From the NCBI GenBank assembly GCA_963664085.2, contig CAXXLO010000002.1, positions 1 to 64,000 on the forward strand: DNA of 64,000 bases. Direction: 5' to 3'. Below are positions 35,706-43,970 of this stretch, one piece after another (within the stretch, counting starts at the first letter, position 1; every line of letters begins with the position of its first letter). The stretch comes from Bin5 sp022821545 (GTDB lineage: Bacteria; Chloroflexota; Anaerolineae; Caldilineales; Caldilineaceae). The position numbers were made by a program, and so were the translations under genes. The notes below the pieces were generated by a model. The model searched no databases. It saw nothing but the letters and a program-made list of their open reading frames with translations, and had not been told where the DNA came from.

Positions 35706-36521
35706 ATGTCTTTGATTGTAGGAGCCAGCACCTATTGCTATCTCTTTGATCACTCGCTAGATACCACATTAGAACGCTTGGCAGCCATCGGCTTCAAACA
35801 GTTAGAGATCATGACCTGTCCACCGCACGTCTGGACCAGAGATTTGGATGCAAAGGCGCGCCAGAAACTGCGCCGGAAAATCGAGTCCTATGGCTTGCAG
35901 GTATTCTCCAGCCAGCCCGGTATCTGGCCGGAGCTTTCATTAGCTTCACCCAACCCGGGCATCCGAGGAGAAGCAATAAGGCAGATGAAGGAAAATATTC
36001 AATTGCTGCATGATCTTGGGGGTAAGGTGCTGGGCATCATGCCAGGAACGATGATTGGCAAAGTAGGCCCAAGCAAAGAACAGGCGTTGGAACTGGCTCG
36101 GCAAAGTATCAGAGCCTGCGCAGACGATGCGGAACGCCTTGGCATAACCATTGCTGTCGAGAATGTACCCCGTGGCTTCGTTGCCACGGCAGACGACGTG
36201 TTGCAGCTTATTCAGATGGTTGGAAGCCCGGCGGTCAGGGCAACCATCGACGTGGGTAATGCCAACGTGATAGAACTGCCGCTGGAGGCTTTGGAAAGGG
36301 CCAAAGAATACCTGGCCATGGTCCATTTGAATGACAATGACGGCCAATTTGAAAAACTACCAGTGGGTCAGGGGACGATTGATTTTGGAGCGATAAGCAA
36401 CAAACTGCTCGAAATTGGATACACGCACCCTTGTATATTGGAGATTGTCATTCCCGGCGGCACTGATGAAGACTTTCGGGTATCCAAGACGGCACTTGAA
36501 GAGTTGGGCTGGCAAACCTGA
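35706..36521 (+). CDS. Sugar phosphate isomerase/epimerase (xylose isomerase-like TIM barrel)
   Basis: About 271 residues, of the AP-endonuclease-2/IolE-MocC-like superfamily of metal-dependent isomerases and dehydratases. Metal ligands are visible as the Glu of 'IAVENVPRG', the Asp of 'ATIDVGNANV', the His of 'MVHLNDNDG' and the Glu of 'ILEIVIPG'. A close paralogue is encoded at 42966; both start 'GA.TY.Y.FDHS...TLERLAA.GFK.LE.MT.PPH.W.RDLD'. The open frame begins at 35658, but the ATG at 35706 with GGGAG upstream aligns with the paralogue's start. The substrate is unknown; in rhizopine and inositol pathways such proteins are MocC or IolE/IolI. Confidence 0.85.
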   Translation: MSLIVGASTYCYLFDHSLDTTLERLAAIGFKQLEIMTCPPHVWTRDLDAKARQKLRRKIESYGLQVFSSQPGIWPELSLASPNPGIRGEAIRQMKENIQLLHDLGGKVLGIMPGTMIGKVGPSKEQALELARQSIRACADDAERLGITIAVENVPRGFVATADDVLQLIQMVGSPAVRATIDVGNANVIELPLEALERAKEYLAMVHLNDNDGQFEKLPVGQGTIDFGAISNKLLEIGYTHPCILEIVIPGGTDEDFRVSKTALEELGWQT

Positions 36522-36540
36522 GTTGCAAGGGAGAGACAAC

Positions 36541-38286
36541 ATGACTAAAGGATCATTGACAGGTGGGGAAATTGTGGTTAGGTGCCTGGAACAAATGGGC
36601 GCGGACTATATCTTTGGAATGTGTGGTCACACCGGTGCAGCCATCCTAAGTGCGCTTGAGGATTCGAAAATTAAATTCATCAGCACCCGCCACGAGTCTA
36701 TCGCTTCTCATGCTGCGGACTGCTACTTCAAGGCCAGCCATAAACCGGCCCTGGTTTTAACACACATTGGTCCTGGCCTGACCAATGCAATCACCGGTGT
36801 GGCCCATGCTGCCCTCGATTGCACGCCAATGCTCGTCATTGCCGGCGAAGTGCCGACGTATCGCCATGGCCAGGAGTCTTTTCAAGAGTTAAGCATGCAT
36901 GCCGACGCCTCTCAGCACGAAATCTACCGTCCTTTCGTCAAGCGGGCCTGGCGGGTGGAACGGATCGACCTGCTGCCTTATGTCATGACGCGTGCTTTTA
37001 ACACGGCTGTATCGGGCCGGTCTGGGCCGGTATTGATCAGCATCCCTATGGATCTACTCAGCACAAAGGCCGACGTGGAGATACCAGACTTGTGGGAGCA
37101 TATGGCCACCGGCTCCGGGGCAAGAGGTGATGCAGCCCAAATTGCCAAAGCCGCCGAATTGTTGGTACAGGCCGAGAGACCGGTCATTTTCGCCGGGGGA
37201 GGCACGTTGCTATCCGAGGCCAGCCAAGCCCTAACAGAGCTAGCCCATTATCTGAGCATACCGGTGACGACCAGCGTCATGGGCAAAGGGGTTTTTGATG
37301 AGCAGGACCCTCTGGCGATGGGGGTAACCGGAATTGGCGGAACCTCGGTGGCTAATAGAACAACCCTGAACGCCGATGTCATCTTAGCCCTGGGCACCCG
37401 ATTTAACGAGCATGATACCTGTTCGTGGGACTCCCAATACACTTTTGCCATTCCCCCCACCAAGCTCATTCAGGTTGATATCGAGCCCGGCGAAATTGGC
37501 AATCACTATCCTGTTGAGATAGGGATCGTTGGGGATGCCGCGGCGGTCCTGAGCGACGTACTGGCGGCAATAAGTGAGACCGTACCTCAGCGGGATGTTT
37601 CGCCCTGGGCCAAGGAGCGGCAAGCCGAGATGACTGACTGGCGGCGGGAAGCGACCAAAAGCCTGACATCCAATACGACGCCCATCCATCCGCTGCGCGT
37701 TATGCATGAGATTCGGACCCTGTTGCCCCGGGATGGCATTGTGGTGACCGATACCAGTACGTCCAAGAGCATCACCACTTCGCAAATGGTGTGCTATACG
37801 CCCAGGACACTTATTACCTCTGGCGGTGGCTGGGCGACCATGGGCTTTGGTCCACCGGCTGCTCTGGGCGCTAAACTGGCCTATCCCGACAAGCCGGTTA
37901 TGGCGATAACGGGCGACGGTGGATTCACCGTTTTTCCGCAAACGCTGGCTGCGGCTGTTGAGTATGATATTCCGGTTATCTGGATCATCTTGAATAACTA
38001 CGGTTACATATCGATCAGAGGTATTCAAAAGGCCTACACCGGCAGCACATTCGGCACCGAGTTCAAAATAGAGAAAACTAACCAGCCGTATAATCCCGAC
38101 TTTGTGCAGTTGGCCCAGGCATATGGTGTCCGGGCCAAAAGAGTAGAAAAAGCTGACGCCTTAGAATCGGCTCTTAAGGAGGCGCTGGCTGTGCAGCAGC
38201 CTTATGTCTTGGACGTGGTTGTAGACCCCGAAGCACCACTCCCAAGGTACGGGGCCTGGGATGCACAGGGATTGTATATGGATTAG
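36541..38286 (+). CDS. Thiamine diphosphate-dependent enzyme, acetolactate synthase-like
   Basis: A 581-residue ThDP enzyme of the acetohydroxyacid synthase/decarboxylase family. The catalytic Glu is in 'STRHESIASHAADCYFKA' (~residue 50), the central domain follows, and the ThDP-Mg motif runs from GDGGFTVFP to the Asn-Asn of 'IILNNYGY'. No small regulatory subunit gene is nearby, so a catabolic C-C lyase or ligase role (as in sulfoacetaldehyde, glyoxylate or cyclohexanedione metabolism) is more likely than branched-chain synthesis. I see no IolD-specific feature. The start follows AAGGGAGAG. Its TAG stop lies in the TTAG tetranucleotide directly abutting the first IS5 copy, so the insertion lies exactly at the gene end. 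Confidence 0.88.
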   Translation: MTKGSLTGGEIVVRCLEQMGADYIFGMCGHTGAAILSALEDSKIKFISTRHESIASHAADCYFKASHKPALVLTHIGPGLTNAITGVAHAALDCTPMLVIAGEVPTYRHGQESFQELSMHADASQHEIYRPFVKRAWRVERIDLLPYVMTRAFNTAVSGRSGPVLISIPMDLLSTKADVEIPDLWEHMATGSGARGDAAQIAKAAELLVQAERPVIFAGGGTLLSEASQALTELAHYLSIPVTTSVMGKGVFDEQDPLAMGVTGIGGTSVANRTTLNADVILALGTRFNEHDTCSWDSQYTFAIPPTKLIQVDIEPGEIGNHYPVEIGIVGDAAAVLSDVLAAISETVPQRDVSPWAKERQAEMTDWRREATKSLTSNTTPIHPLRVMHEIRTLLPRDGIVVTDTSTSKSITTSQMVCYTPRTLITSGGGWATMGFGPPAALGAKLAYPDKPVMAITGDGGFTVFPQTLAAAVEYDIPVIWIILNNYGYISIRGIQKAYTGSTFGTEFKIEKTNQPYNPDFVQLAQAYGVRAKRVEKADALESALKEALAVQQPYVLDVVVDPEAPLPRYGAWDAQGLYMD

Positions 38287-39109
38287 GGTTCGTTGACGTT
38301 TGATTCGTTCTGTCACAATGGCGACAATAGTAGGATGTCTACAAAGAGAATTGCCGACCATCAGTGGCAGAAATTGTACGCATTTCTGCAAGGACACCCT
38401 CGTGCCTACGCAGGGCAAGAGGAAAAGTGTCGCCGTTTCGTTGAAGCAGTCCACTGGATATTGCGCACCGGTGCCCAGTGGCGTGAACTGCCAGACCGCT
38501 ATGGCAAGTGGAACAGCGTCTTCAAGCGCTACGCACGCTGGGAAGAGAACGGTGTTTGGGCTGATATGTTCAAACAGTTCGCCCAGGACCCAGAGTTGGC
38601 AGCGGTCATGCCCGACAGCACAGCTGTACGCGCCCATATGTGCGCAGCAGGCGGCTCAAAAAAGGGGGCGGTCAGCAAGAACAGTGCCTAGGTCGGAGTC
38701 GGGGCGGATTCAGCAGCAAGATCCATCTCCTCGTCGATGCCCTTGGCTTGCCCCTCAAGTTCATCTTGACTGGGGGTGAACGCCATGATATGTCCCAAGC
38801 TGAATCATTGCTCGCCCCTTTCCATTTTGATGCCGTTATTGCCGATAAAGGCTACGATTCCGACCCGTTGCGAGAGTTGCTCGCAGCCCAACAGGTCGAG
38901 GTGGTGATTCCTTTCCGCCGCAATCGTAAGCAACCACGCGCCTATGACCGAATCCGCTACCGAGAACGCAACATCGTCGAACGTTTCATCAACAGAATCA
39001 AGTGGTATCGACGCATTTTCACTCGCTATGAAAAACTCGCACGACGTTTCATGGCTTTCTTGCACTTCGCTTCTGCACTGTTCTGGCTCGAACAAAATGT
39101 CAACGAGCC
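38287..39109 (+). mobile_element. IS5-family insertion sequence, copy 1 (IS427-like group)
   Basis: An 823-bp element. The ends are GGTTCGTTGACGTTT (left) and the inverted GGCTCGTTGACATTT (right). It carries two overlapping transposase frames joined by a probable -1 frameshift. The flanks are TTAG on the left and CTAG on the right. The second copy at 62722-63538 is nearly identical, inverted, and has perfect CTAG duplications, which identifies the target preference (YTAR-like) of this IS427-type group. Confidence 0.92.
38335..38691 (+). CDS. IS5-family transposase OrfA (copy 1)
   Basis: The N-terminal 118 residues of the transposase (MSTKRIADHQWQKLYAFL...), with the DUF4096-type helix-turn-helix and the first catalytic Asp in 'PDSTAVRAH'. 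A slippery heptamer A-AAA-AAG occurs at 38658-38664 followed by a G-run. Slipping -1 there joins it to OrfB, the usual way such elements make full transposase. Alone it stops at 38691. Confidence 0.9.
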   Translation: MSTKRIADHQWQKLYAFLQGHPRAYAGQEEKCRRFVEAVHWILRTGAQWRELPDRYGKWNSVFKRYARWEENGVWADMFKQFAQDPELAAVMPDSTAVRAHMCAAGGSKKGAVSKNSA

Positions 39110-39113
39110 CTAG
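38640..39113 (+). CDS. IS5-family transposase OrfB (copy 1)
   Basis: The catalytic C-terminal part (DDE_Tnp_1-like), with the second Asp in 'AVIADKGYDSD' and the Glu in 'YRERNIVERFINRIKWYRR'. It is expressed by -1 frameshift from OrfA at the A6G5 run. The TAG stop codon (39111-39113) is not part of the IS: it is provided by the CTAG of the target. The same is true of copy 2. Confidence 0.9.
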   Translation: MRSRRLKKGGGQQEQCLGRSRGGFSSKIHLLVDALGLPLKFILTGGERHDMSQAESLLAPFHFDAVIADKGYDSDPLRELLAAQQVEVVIPFRRNRKQPRAYDRIRYRERNIVERFINRIKWYRRIFTRYEKLARRFMAFLHFASALFWLEQNVNEP

Positions 39114-39120
39114 AGATTAT

Positions 39121-39304
39121 GGGAGAAGTCGGGAAATCCCCAGGCTTACAAGTAAACACGCTTGAGCCATGGGATGAAAGGCTAGCATCTCTTGCTTGTC
39201 TATACTCAAGCCGGCTTCTCCTGCAAGCGTAAGCGACAGAGACCCATTGAACTATCTGAAGGTGCCTTGCCACGCAAGGCCGACATTTACGCTTGGGTTT
39301 CTCA
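39121..39304 (+). repeat. TTAY-associated palindromic element, copy A
   Basis: A 184-bp non-coding repeat preceded by TTAT (39117-39120). It starts GGGAGAAGTC and ends ACGCTTGGGTTTCTCA, with an internal hairpin-forming stretch and a GGGATGAAAGGC block. It shares its ends and several blocks with copy B (59614-59755, inverted) and its extreme ends with copy C (43870-43928). It begins only eight bases after the TAG that closes IS copy 1 and ends 52 bp before the dehydrogenase start. The structure recalls non-autonomous IS200/IS605 derivatives. Confidence 0.65.
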
Positions 39305-39355
39305 CCAGTAAAGCTAAAAGCCGGCTGTTATTTGTAGAGGAACAGGATCAACACA

Positions 39356-40405
39356 GTGATTGGGATCGGCTTGATCGGTTGTGGGGGGGTGGCTCAGAAC
39401 GTACACATCCCCAATTTAATGAAATTACAGTACCAACAACGCCCTATTGCCGAGTTGCGAGGTGTGGTAGATGTGATTAAGAAGCAGGCTGAGATGGTGG
39501 GCCAGGCGACCGGCACACGCGCTTATCCCACGGTCGGCGCGATGCTGGACGATCCGGCCATCGATGCGGTAATGATCCTCACGCCTGAGACATTTCACGC
39601 TTCCCTCGCTATCCAAGCCGCCATGGCCGGACGACATGTTTTCATGGAGAAGCCCATTGCTACGTCCCCTTCTGCGGGTGAAGAAGTGGTGCAACGATGC
39701 GCCGACCAGAGCGTTAAGCTGATGGTGGGCTACATGATGCGCTTCGACTCCGATTGCAATAAGACGAGAGAACTCTTGAGCCAAGGACTCATCGGCCAGC
39801 CCTTAACCTGCAACTCGATCTACATCTGGCCAATAGATGTGGCCGATTATTATGGTTTTATCTTCAAGGCGGACAGCGATAATGAATCAGCGGAAGAGGA
39901 ACGCCCAAATGTTCCTGACGACGAAATTCCTCCTGGCCTGGTCCGAGATACCTGTTCTCACTACATCAATCTTTTGCGCTATTGGTTCGGAGAGGTCAAG
40001 AGTGTTTGGGCCGATATTGATGAGGATAGACCTTTCATTGTGATGCGATTCGAGAGTGGCCTGCTGGCTACGCATCAGATCAGCGGTGTTGGGGAAGGCA
40101 CGCGCGAGCACCTGATCACCGGCACGGAAGGCTACATCCGGACCCGGCTAGGCTATCCCCACATTCCCCTGGATTTTGGCAAGACCTCCTTCTTTTCTAC
40201 ACGATACCGAGAGTTACGGGAACCAGTTTTTCCTCGGGTCAATATGTACGAAGCAGAGTTGGAGCATTTTGTCCAGTGCATCCTTGAGGATCAGGAGCCT
40301 CGAAGCTCAGGCATCGATGCTGCCAAAGATCTGCAGGTAATGCGGGCCGTATACGAAGCAGCAGCAGACAGGCGAGAGGTCGAGGTATGGAGTAAAGAAA
40401 GATGA
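39356..40405 (+). CDS. Gfo/Idh/MocA-family oxidoreductase
   Basis: A 349-residue NAD(P)-dependent dehydrogenase. The Rossmann motif IGLIGCGGVAQNVHIPNL is at the N-terminus, and the catalytic-lysine motif EKPIATS lies near residue 100. The family oxidises or reduces sugars and cyclitols, e.g. inositol dehydrogenase and MocA of rhizopine breakdown. An acidic insert (~'DNESAEEERPNVPDDEIP') stands before the predicted substrate loop 'GLVRDTCSHYINLLRYWFGE'. The GTG start follows AGAGGAA. It overlaps the aminotransferase gene by four bases (ATGA). Paired with an aminotransferase it could turn a hydroxyl into an amine via a ketone, or the reverse in catabolism. Confidence 0.92.
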   Translation: MIGIGLIGCGGVAQNVHIPNLMKLQYQQRPIAELRGVVDVIKKQAEMVGQATGTRAYPTVGAMLDDPAIDAVMILTPETFHASLAIQAAMAGRHVFMEKPIATSPSAGEEVVQRCADQSVKLMVGYMMRFDSDCNKTRELLSQGLIGQPLTCNSIYIWPIDVADYYGFIFKADSDNESAEEERPNVPDDEIPPGLVRDTCSHYINLLRYWFGEVKSVWADIDEDRPFIVMRFESGLLATHQISGVGEGTREHLITGTEGYIRTRLGYPHIPLDFGKTSFFSTRYRELREPVFPRVNMYEAELEHFVQCILEDQEPRSSGIDAAKDLQVMRAVYEAAADRREVEVWSKER

Positions 40406-41658
40406 CACAGCTGGCGGTCACAGGTGGAAACCCGGTTCGGGACAAACCCTTCCCTGCCTGGCCGGTCTGGGATGACACAGAGCTAGAAGCACTCTCCGAG
40501 GTCGTACGCAGCGGTGGGTGGAGTATCTTTCGGGGAACCAAGGTTAGAGCCTTGGAGACACAATTCGCCGCGTACCAAGGGGCTAGGTATGGAGAGGCGT
40601 GCATGAGTGGTACGGCCGCCCTGGAGGTGGCTTTAAGAGTGGTCGGGGTTGGAGCAGGGGACGAGGTAATTGTGCCGGCATTGACTTGGCTGACCACGGC
40701 CAGTTCGGCCTTATTCGTCAATGCAACTCCGGTCTTTGTCGACATTGAGCCTGATACCTACTGTATTGCCCCCGAACAGATCGAAGCGGCGATCAGCGAA
40801 CGCACCAAGGCGGTCATTCCTGTTCATCTGTACAGCTGCCTGGCAGATATGGACCGCATTCTGGATATCGCCCAGAAGCATGACTTGGTGGTGATAGAAG
40901 ACTGTGCCCACACCCATGGTTCCCGCTGGCGGGGCCAAGGGGTTGGCTCTCTTGGCGATCTGGGTTGTTTCAGTTTCGAGGCCTCTAAGGCCATGACTTC
41001 GGGTGAGGGAGGAATGATCCTCACCAACAACAGGGAAATGAGCGAGCTTTGTCATGCCTACATTAATTCCGGTCGGTTGCGGAAGGGTGATCGCTCAAGC
41101 CAGCAGGTGCTGGGCCGGAACTATCGTCTGACTGAATTTCAGGCAGCTATCCTGCTGGCTCAATTGAACCGGCTGGACGAACAGACGGAACAAAGGCAAA
41201 AGAATGCTCTTTATCTGGATAAGGAATTAGGCAAGATCCCTGGTATCAGCCCTCTAAAACGGGACCCGCGGGTAACCAGGCAGGGGTTCTATGCCTATGT
41301 ATTTAAGTACAATGGCGAGGGTTTTCAGGGAGCATCGCGCGGACAGTTCATAGCCGCCCTTTGTGAAGAGGGTATCCCTATCAGCCCTGTTTATGAGCCG
41401 GTTCCCTCATCCGTCCTGTTTTCGGCCGCGGCACACCGGCAGTTGAGTCTGCCAGTGACGGAGCAGGCCAGCCACAGTGAGGCCGTTGTCTTGCCTCAGG
41501 CTGTCTTGCTGGGGACGCAAGCGGATATAGACGACATTATCGAGGCAATACGAAAGATTTGGCAGCATGCGGACGAGCTGGAGGACCTGGAGTTGGAAAA
41601 GTATAGAAATGTCGTAGCCAGAGGGCCAGACTTCTATACGATGCCGGCAAAGCCTTAA
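40402..41658 (+). CDS. DegT/DnrJ/EryC1/StrS-family aminotransferase
   Basis: A 418-residue PLP-dependent enzyme of the sugar/cyclitol aminotransferase family. The PLP-Lys lies in 'CFSFEASKAMTSGEGG' (~residue 196), with the Asp of 'VVIEDCAHTHGS' and the 'GRNYRLTEFQAAI' loop. Typical substrates are keto-sugars and keto-inositols (StsC-type scyllo-inosamine). Together with the overlapping dehydrogenase it forms the classic dehydrogenase-aminotransferase pair used for aminocyclitols. The direction (amination or deamination) cannot be told. Confidence 0.92.
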   Translation: MTQLAVTGGNPVRDKPFPAWPVWDDTELEALSEVVRSGGWSIFRGTKVRALETQFAAYQGARYGEACMSGTAALEVALRVVGVGAGDEVIVPALTWLTTASSALFVNATPVFVDIEPDTYCIAPEQIEAAISERTKAVIPVHLYSCLADMDRILDIAQKHDLVVIEDCAHTHGSRWRGQGVGSLGDLGCFSFEASKAMTSGEGGMILTNNREMSELCHAYINSGRLRKGDRSSQQVLGRNYRLTEFQAAILLAQLNRLDEQTEQRQKNALYLDKELGKIPGISPLKRDPRVTRQGFYAYVFKYNGEGFQGASRGQFIAALCEEGIPISPVYEPVPSSVLFSAAAHRQLSLPVTEQASHSEAVVLPQAVLLGTQADIDDIIEAIRKIWQHADELEDLELEKYRNVVARGPDFYTMPAKP

Positions 41659-41693
41659 ACATACGCTCTATAGAACCCGATCAGGAGAGGAAT

Positions 41694-42940
41694 ATGGAAC
41701 CTGTTTTTGAACGGCAACGGGCCACATTGCTCATGGAGCAGCAAGGTATGGACCTACTTCTGGGTATCGGCAGCCACAATGTGGGTTACCTGAGTGGATA
41801 TTGGGGGCGGTCTCAATACGCTGAATTCCTGGTCGATGGAGAGCCTAACTTTGTTTGGCTGCGCTTCCCAAAGATCCTGATCAGGCCTCGCTCTTCATCG
41901 CCCATGTGGCGGCCAAAGTGGCGAACTGGATGGAGGAGCAACGATACTACGGACGCAGTCCTCATCTGGAATCTCTCGCCCCAGGGATCTACCATTTTCT
42001 GTCAGACCTGGAGAAGGACACGACCCTGGCGGAATGTCTGGCCACAGCCTTAGCCGAACTCGGACAGCCGGCCGCGACGATTGGCCTGGATCTAGACCAC
42101 ACGCCAGTTAATTTGTTTCAGGAACTAAGAGACGCCTTGCCACAGGCTACCTTCGTCGATGCTTCCAGCCTGTTCTGGCGTCTGCGCATGGTGAAGTCAG
42201 AGGAAGAGATCAAGCGGATCAGGAAGGCGGCCCGGGTAGGGGAGCTGGCCATGCAAGCGGCATTCGACGTAGCCCAGGAAGGGGTACGTTGGGGAGCACT
42301 GTGGGATGCCATTGAGCAAACCTATGAGCAAGAAGGGGCCGAGCATGCTTTTGTTCACCTTGGGTTTGGCCCTAAGGCCAGGCAAGACGGTGCGGAGTGG
42401 GAATATGAGTATGTCCAGTCAGGTTGTTACCTTCCAAAAGAGACAGGAATTGCCAGGGACAAGCCGTTGTGGCGCGGCGACGTAGGGCGGATCGATCTGG
42501 GATGTTTCGTGGATAAGCCCTACCATTGCGACTTGGCCCGGGTGGCCGTGGTTGGCGAAGCGACCGATGAAATGAAGCGGGTTTATGCCGCTATGGTGGA
42601 GTCCTATCGCAGGATTGCGGCAGCAATCAAACCCGGCGTCGAAGCCGCACATCTTTTCCATATTGGCTATAGACCGTTGGCCGATGCAGGGTTGCAGCCC
42701 ACGGTTGTCCTGTTAGGCCATGGGCTGGGGGTGGATACCCATGAGCCGCCCTGGTTGTTGCCGACAGATCATACACCCTTGCAGGCCGGCATGGTTTTGA
42801 CTATCGAGGTGGTCGTCTATACCGATCAGCTGTGGAGTATGAACCTGGAGGACATGGTGTTGGTGACCGAGGAAGGTTGCGAGTTTCTAACCACCTGGGG
42901 TCATATTGATGGTCTACCGCAAATGGTGGTTATGTCTTGA
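41694..42940 (+). pseudogene. M24-family peptidase/creatinase-like gene with a frameshift
   Basis: The N-terminal ~60 residues (MEPVFERQRATLLMEQQGMD...) are in one frame and the remainder in another. The change occurs near 41869-41876, where 'LRFPK' passes into 'KDPDQASLF' after loss of one base. The C-terminal pita-bread domain is intact. Metal ligands are seen as 'RIDLGCFVDKPYHCDLARV' (two Asp), 'LLGHGLGVDTHE' (His), 'LTIEVVVY' and 'NLEDMVLVTEEG' (two Glu). So the metal centre is complete and the break is recent or a sequencing error. Xaa-Pro peptidase, creatinase and DddP-like lyases share this fold. It lies in the run of island genes with short gaps. Confidence 0.83.
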
Positions 42941-42965
42941 ATGATTGAATGAAGGAGGTTGACAG

Positions 42966-43778
42966 ATGACGCTTGGTCTGGGAGCTTGCACTTACACTTA
43001 CGTGTTTGACCATTCCTGGGAAGCTACATTGGAGCGTCTCGCCGCTCTGGGATTCAAGTGGCTGGAAGTCATGACCGCCCCACCCCACATCTGGCCCAGG
43101 GATTTAGATCCTAAAGCCAGAGAAACGCTGCGCCGGCAGATTGAATCCTATGGGATGCAGGTGATTTCGAGCCAGCCGGCGTGGCTGGAACTAAACCTGG
43201 TCGCCTTCAATCCGGGTATTAGAGCGGAAGTCGTGAAGCAGATGAAAGAAAATATCGAACTGCTTCATGACCTTGGCGGTAAAGTCCTTGATATCTTTCC
43301 CGGAAGGCGGGAGGGTCTGGTCGCCCCGAGTATGGAGACGGCCTGGGCTCTGGCCAAGGAGATCTTCTCAGCTTGTGTAGAAGATGCGGAACGCTATGGG
43401 GTCACGCTTGCTATCGAGACAGTACCGCGCGGCTTTATCGAGACGGGGGCGCAGGCGGCCCAGATGGCAGAGGAGATCGGCAGTCCCGCTATGGGGGTGT
43501 GTGTTGATATAGCCAATGTCAATGCTGTCCAGTCTCCGATAGCGGCTTTAGAGGAGGCCAAGGAAAGGCTGGCCCTGGTGCATCTCTCCGACAACTATGG
43601 CGAGCATATCCATGCGCCCATAGGCGAAGGCAATGTCGACTTTGCCGCAGTGGCCAACAAGCTGCGGGAGATTGAATACGATGGCGTTTCGCTTCTTGAG
43701 GTCATGACTCGAGACAAGGTGGACGAAGCCTTCGGCCAATCTAAACTCCGGTTGGAAGAGCTGGGCTGGCAGAGTTGA
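42966..43778 (+). CDS. Sugar phosphate isomerase/epimerase, paralogue of the 35706 gene
   Basis: A 270-residue TIM-barrel isomerase/epimerase. The putative metal ligands mirror its paralogue: Glu in 'LAIETVPRG', Asp in 'VCVDIANVN', His in 'LVHLSDNYG' and Glu in 'SLLEVMTRD'. The two proteins share much of their N-terminal sequence, so they arose by duplication within the island or were acquired together. AGGAGG stands before the ATG. Having two divergent copies suggests two related substrates or successive steps. Confidence 0.88.
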   Translation: MTLGLGACTYTYVFDHSWEATLERLAALGFKWLEVMTAPPHIWPRDLDPKARETLRRQIESYGMQVISSQPAWLELNLVAFNPGIRAEVVKQMKENIELLHDLGGKVLDIFPGRREGLVAPSMETAWALAKEIFSACVEDAERYGVTLAIETVPRGFIETGAQAAQMAEEIGSPAMGVCVDIANVNAVQSPIAALEEAKERLALVHLSDNYGEHIHAPIGEGNVDFAAVANKLREIEYDGVSLLEVMTRDKVDEAFGQSKLRLEELGWQS

Positions 43779-43869
43779 CGAATTCTCCACGGAGAATGGG
43801 TGCTGAAAGGAGGTCACATTAAGGAAGGATTAAACTGGTTTTCTGTTGGCGCAACATTTAGTTGCTTAC

Positions 43870-43928
43870 GGGAGAAACCCCGGTCAGAGCATTGGGGAAG
43901 CCCCGGAAATCTATACCGGGGTTTCTCA
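43870..43928 (+). repeat. TTAY-associated palindromic element, copy C (short)
   Basis: A 59-bp element preceded by TTAC (43866-43869). Its ends form a 13-bp inverted repeat (GAGAAACCCCGGT / ACCGGGGTTTCTC), with a second GGGG-AA-GCCCC hairpin between. It lies 42 bp before the ABC binding-protein gene and could also act as a hairpin in its leader. Confidence 0.65.
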
Positions 43929-43970
43929 CAAATGAAAATGTCACTTTAGTATTTTCAATGGAGGAGAAAA

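Noticed and set aside
36541..38286. IolD (trihydroxycyclohexanedione hydrolase) assignment for the ThDP enzyme
   Set aside because: The inositol-like neighbours make it tempting, but the sequence reads as a generic acetolactate synthase-like protein and I see no IolD-specific segment.
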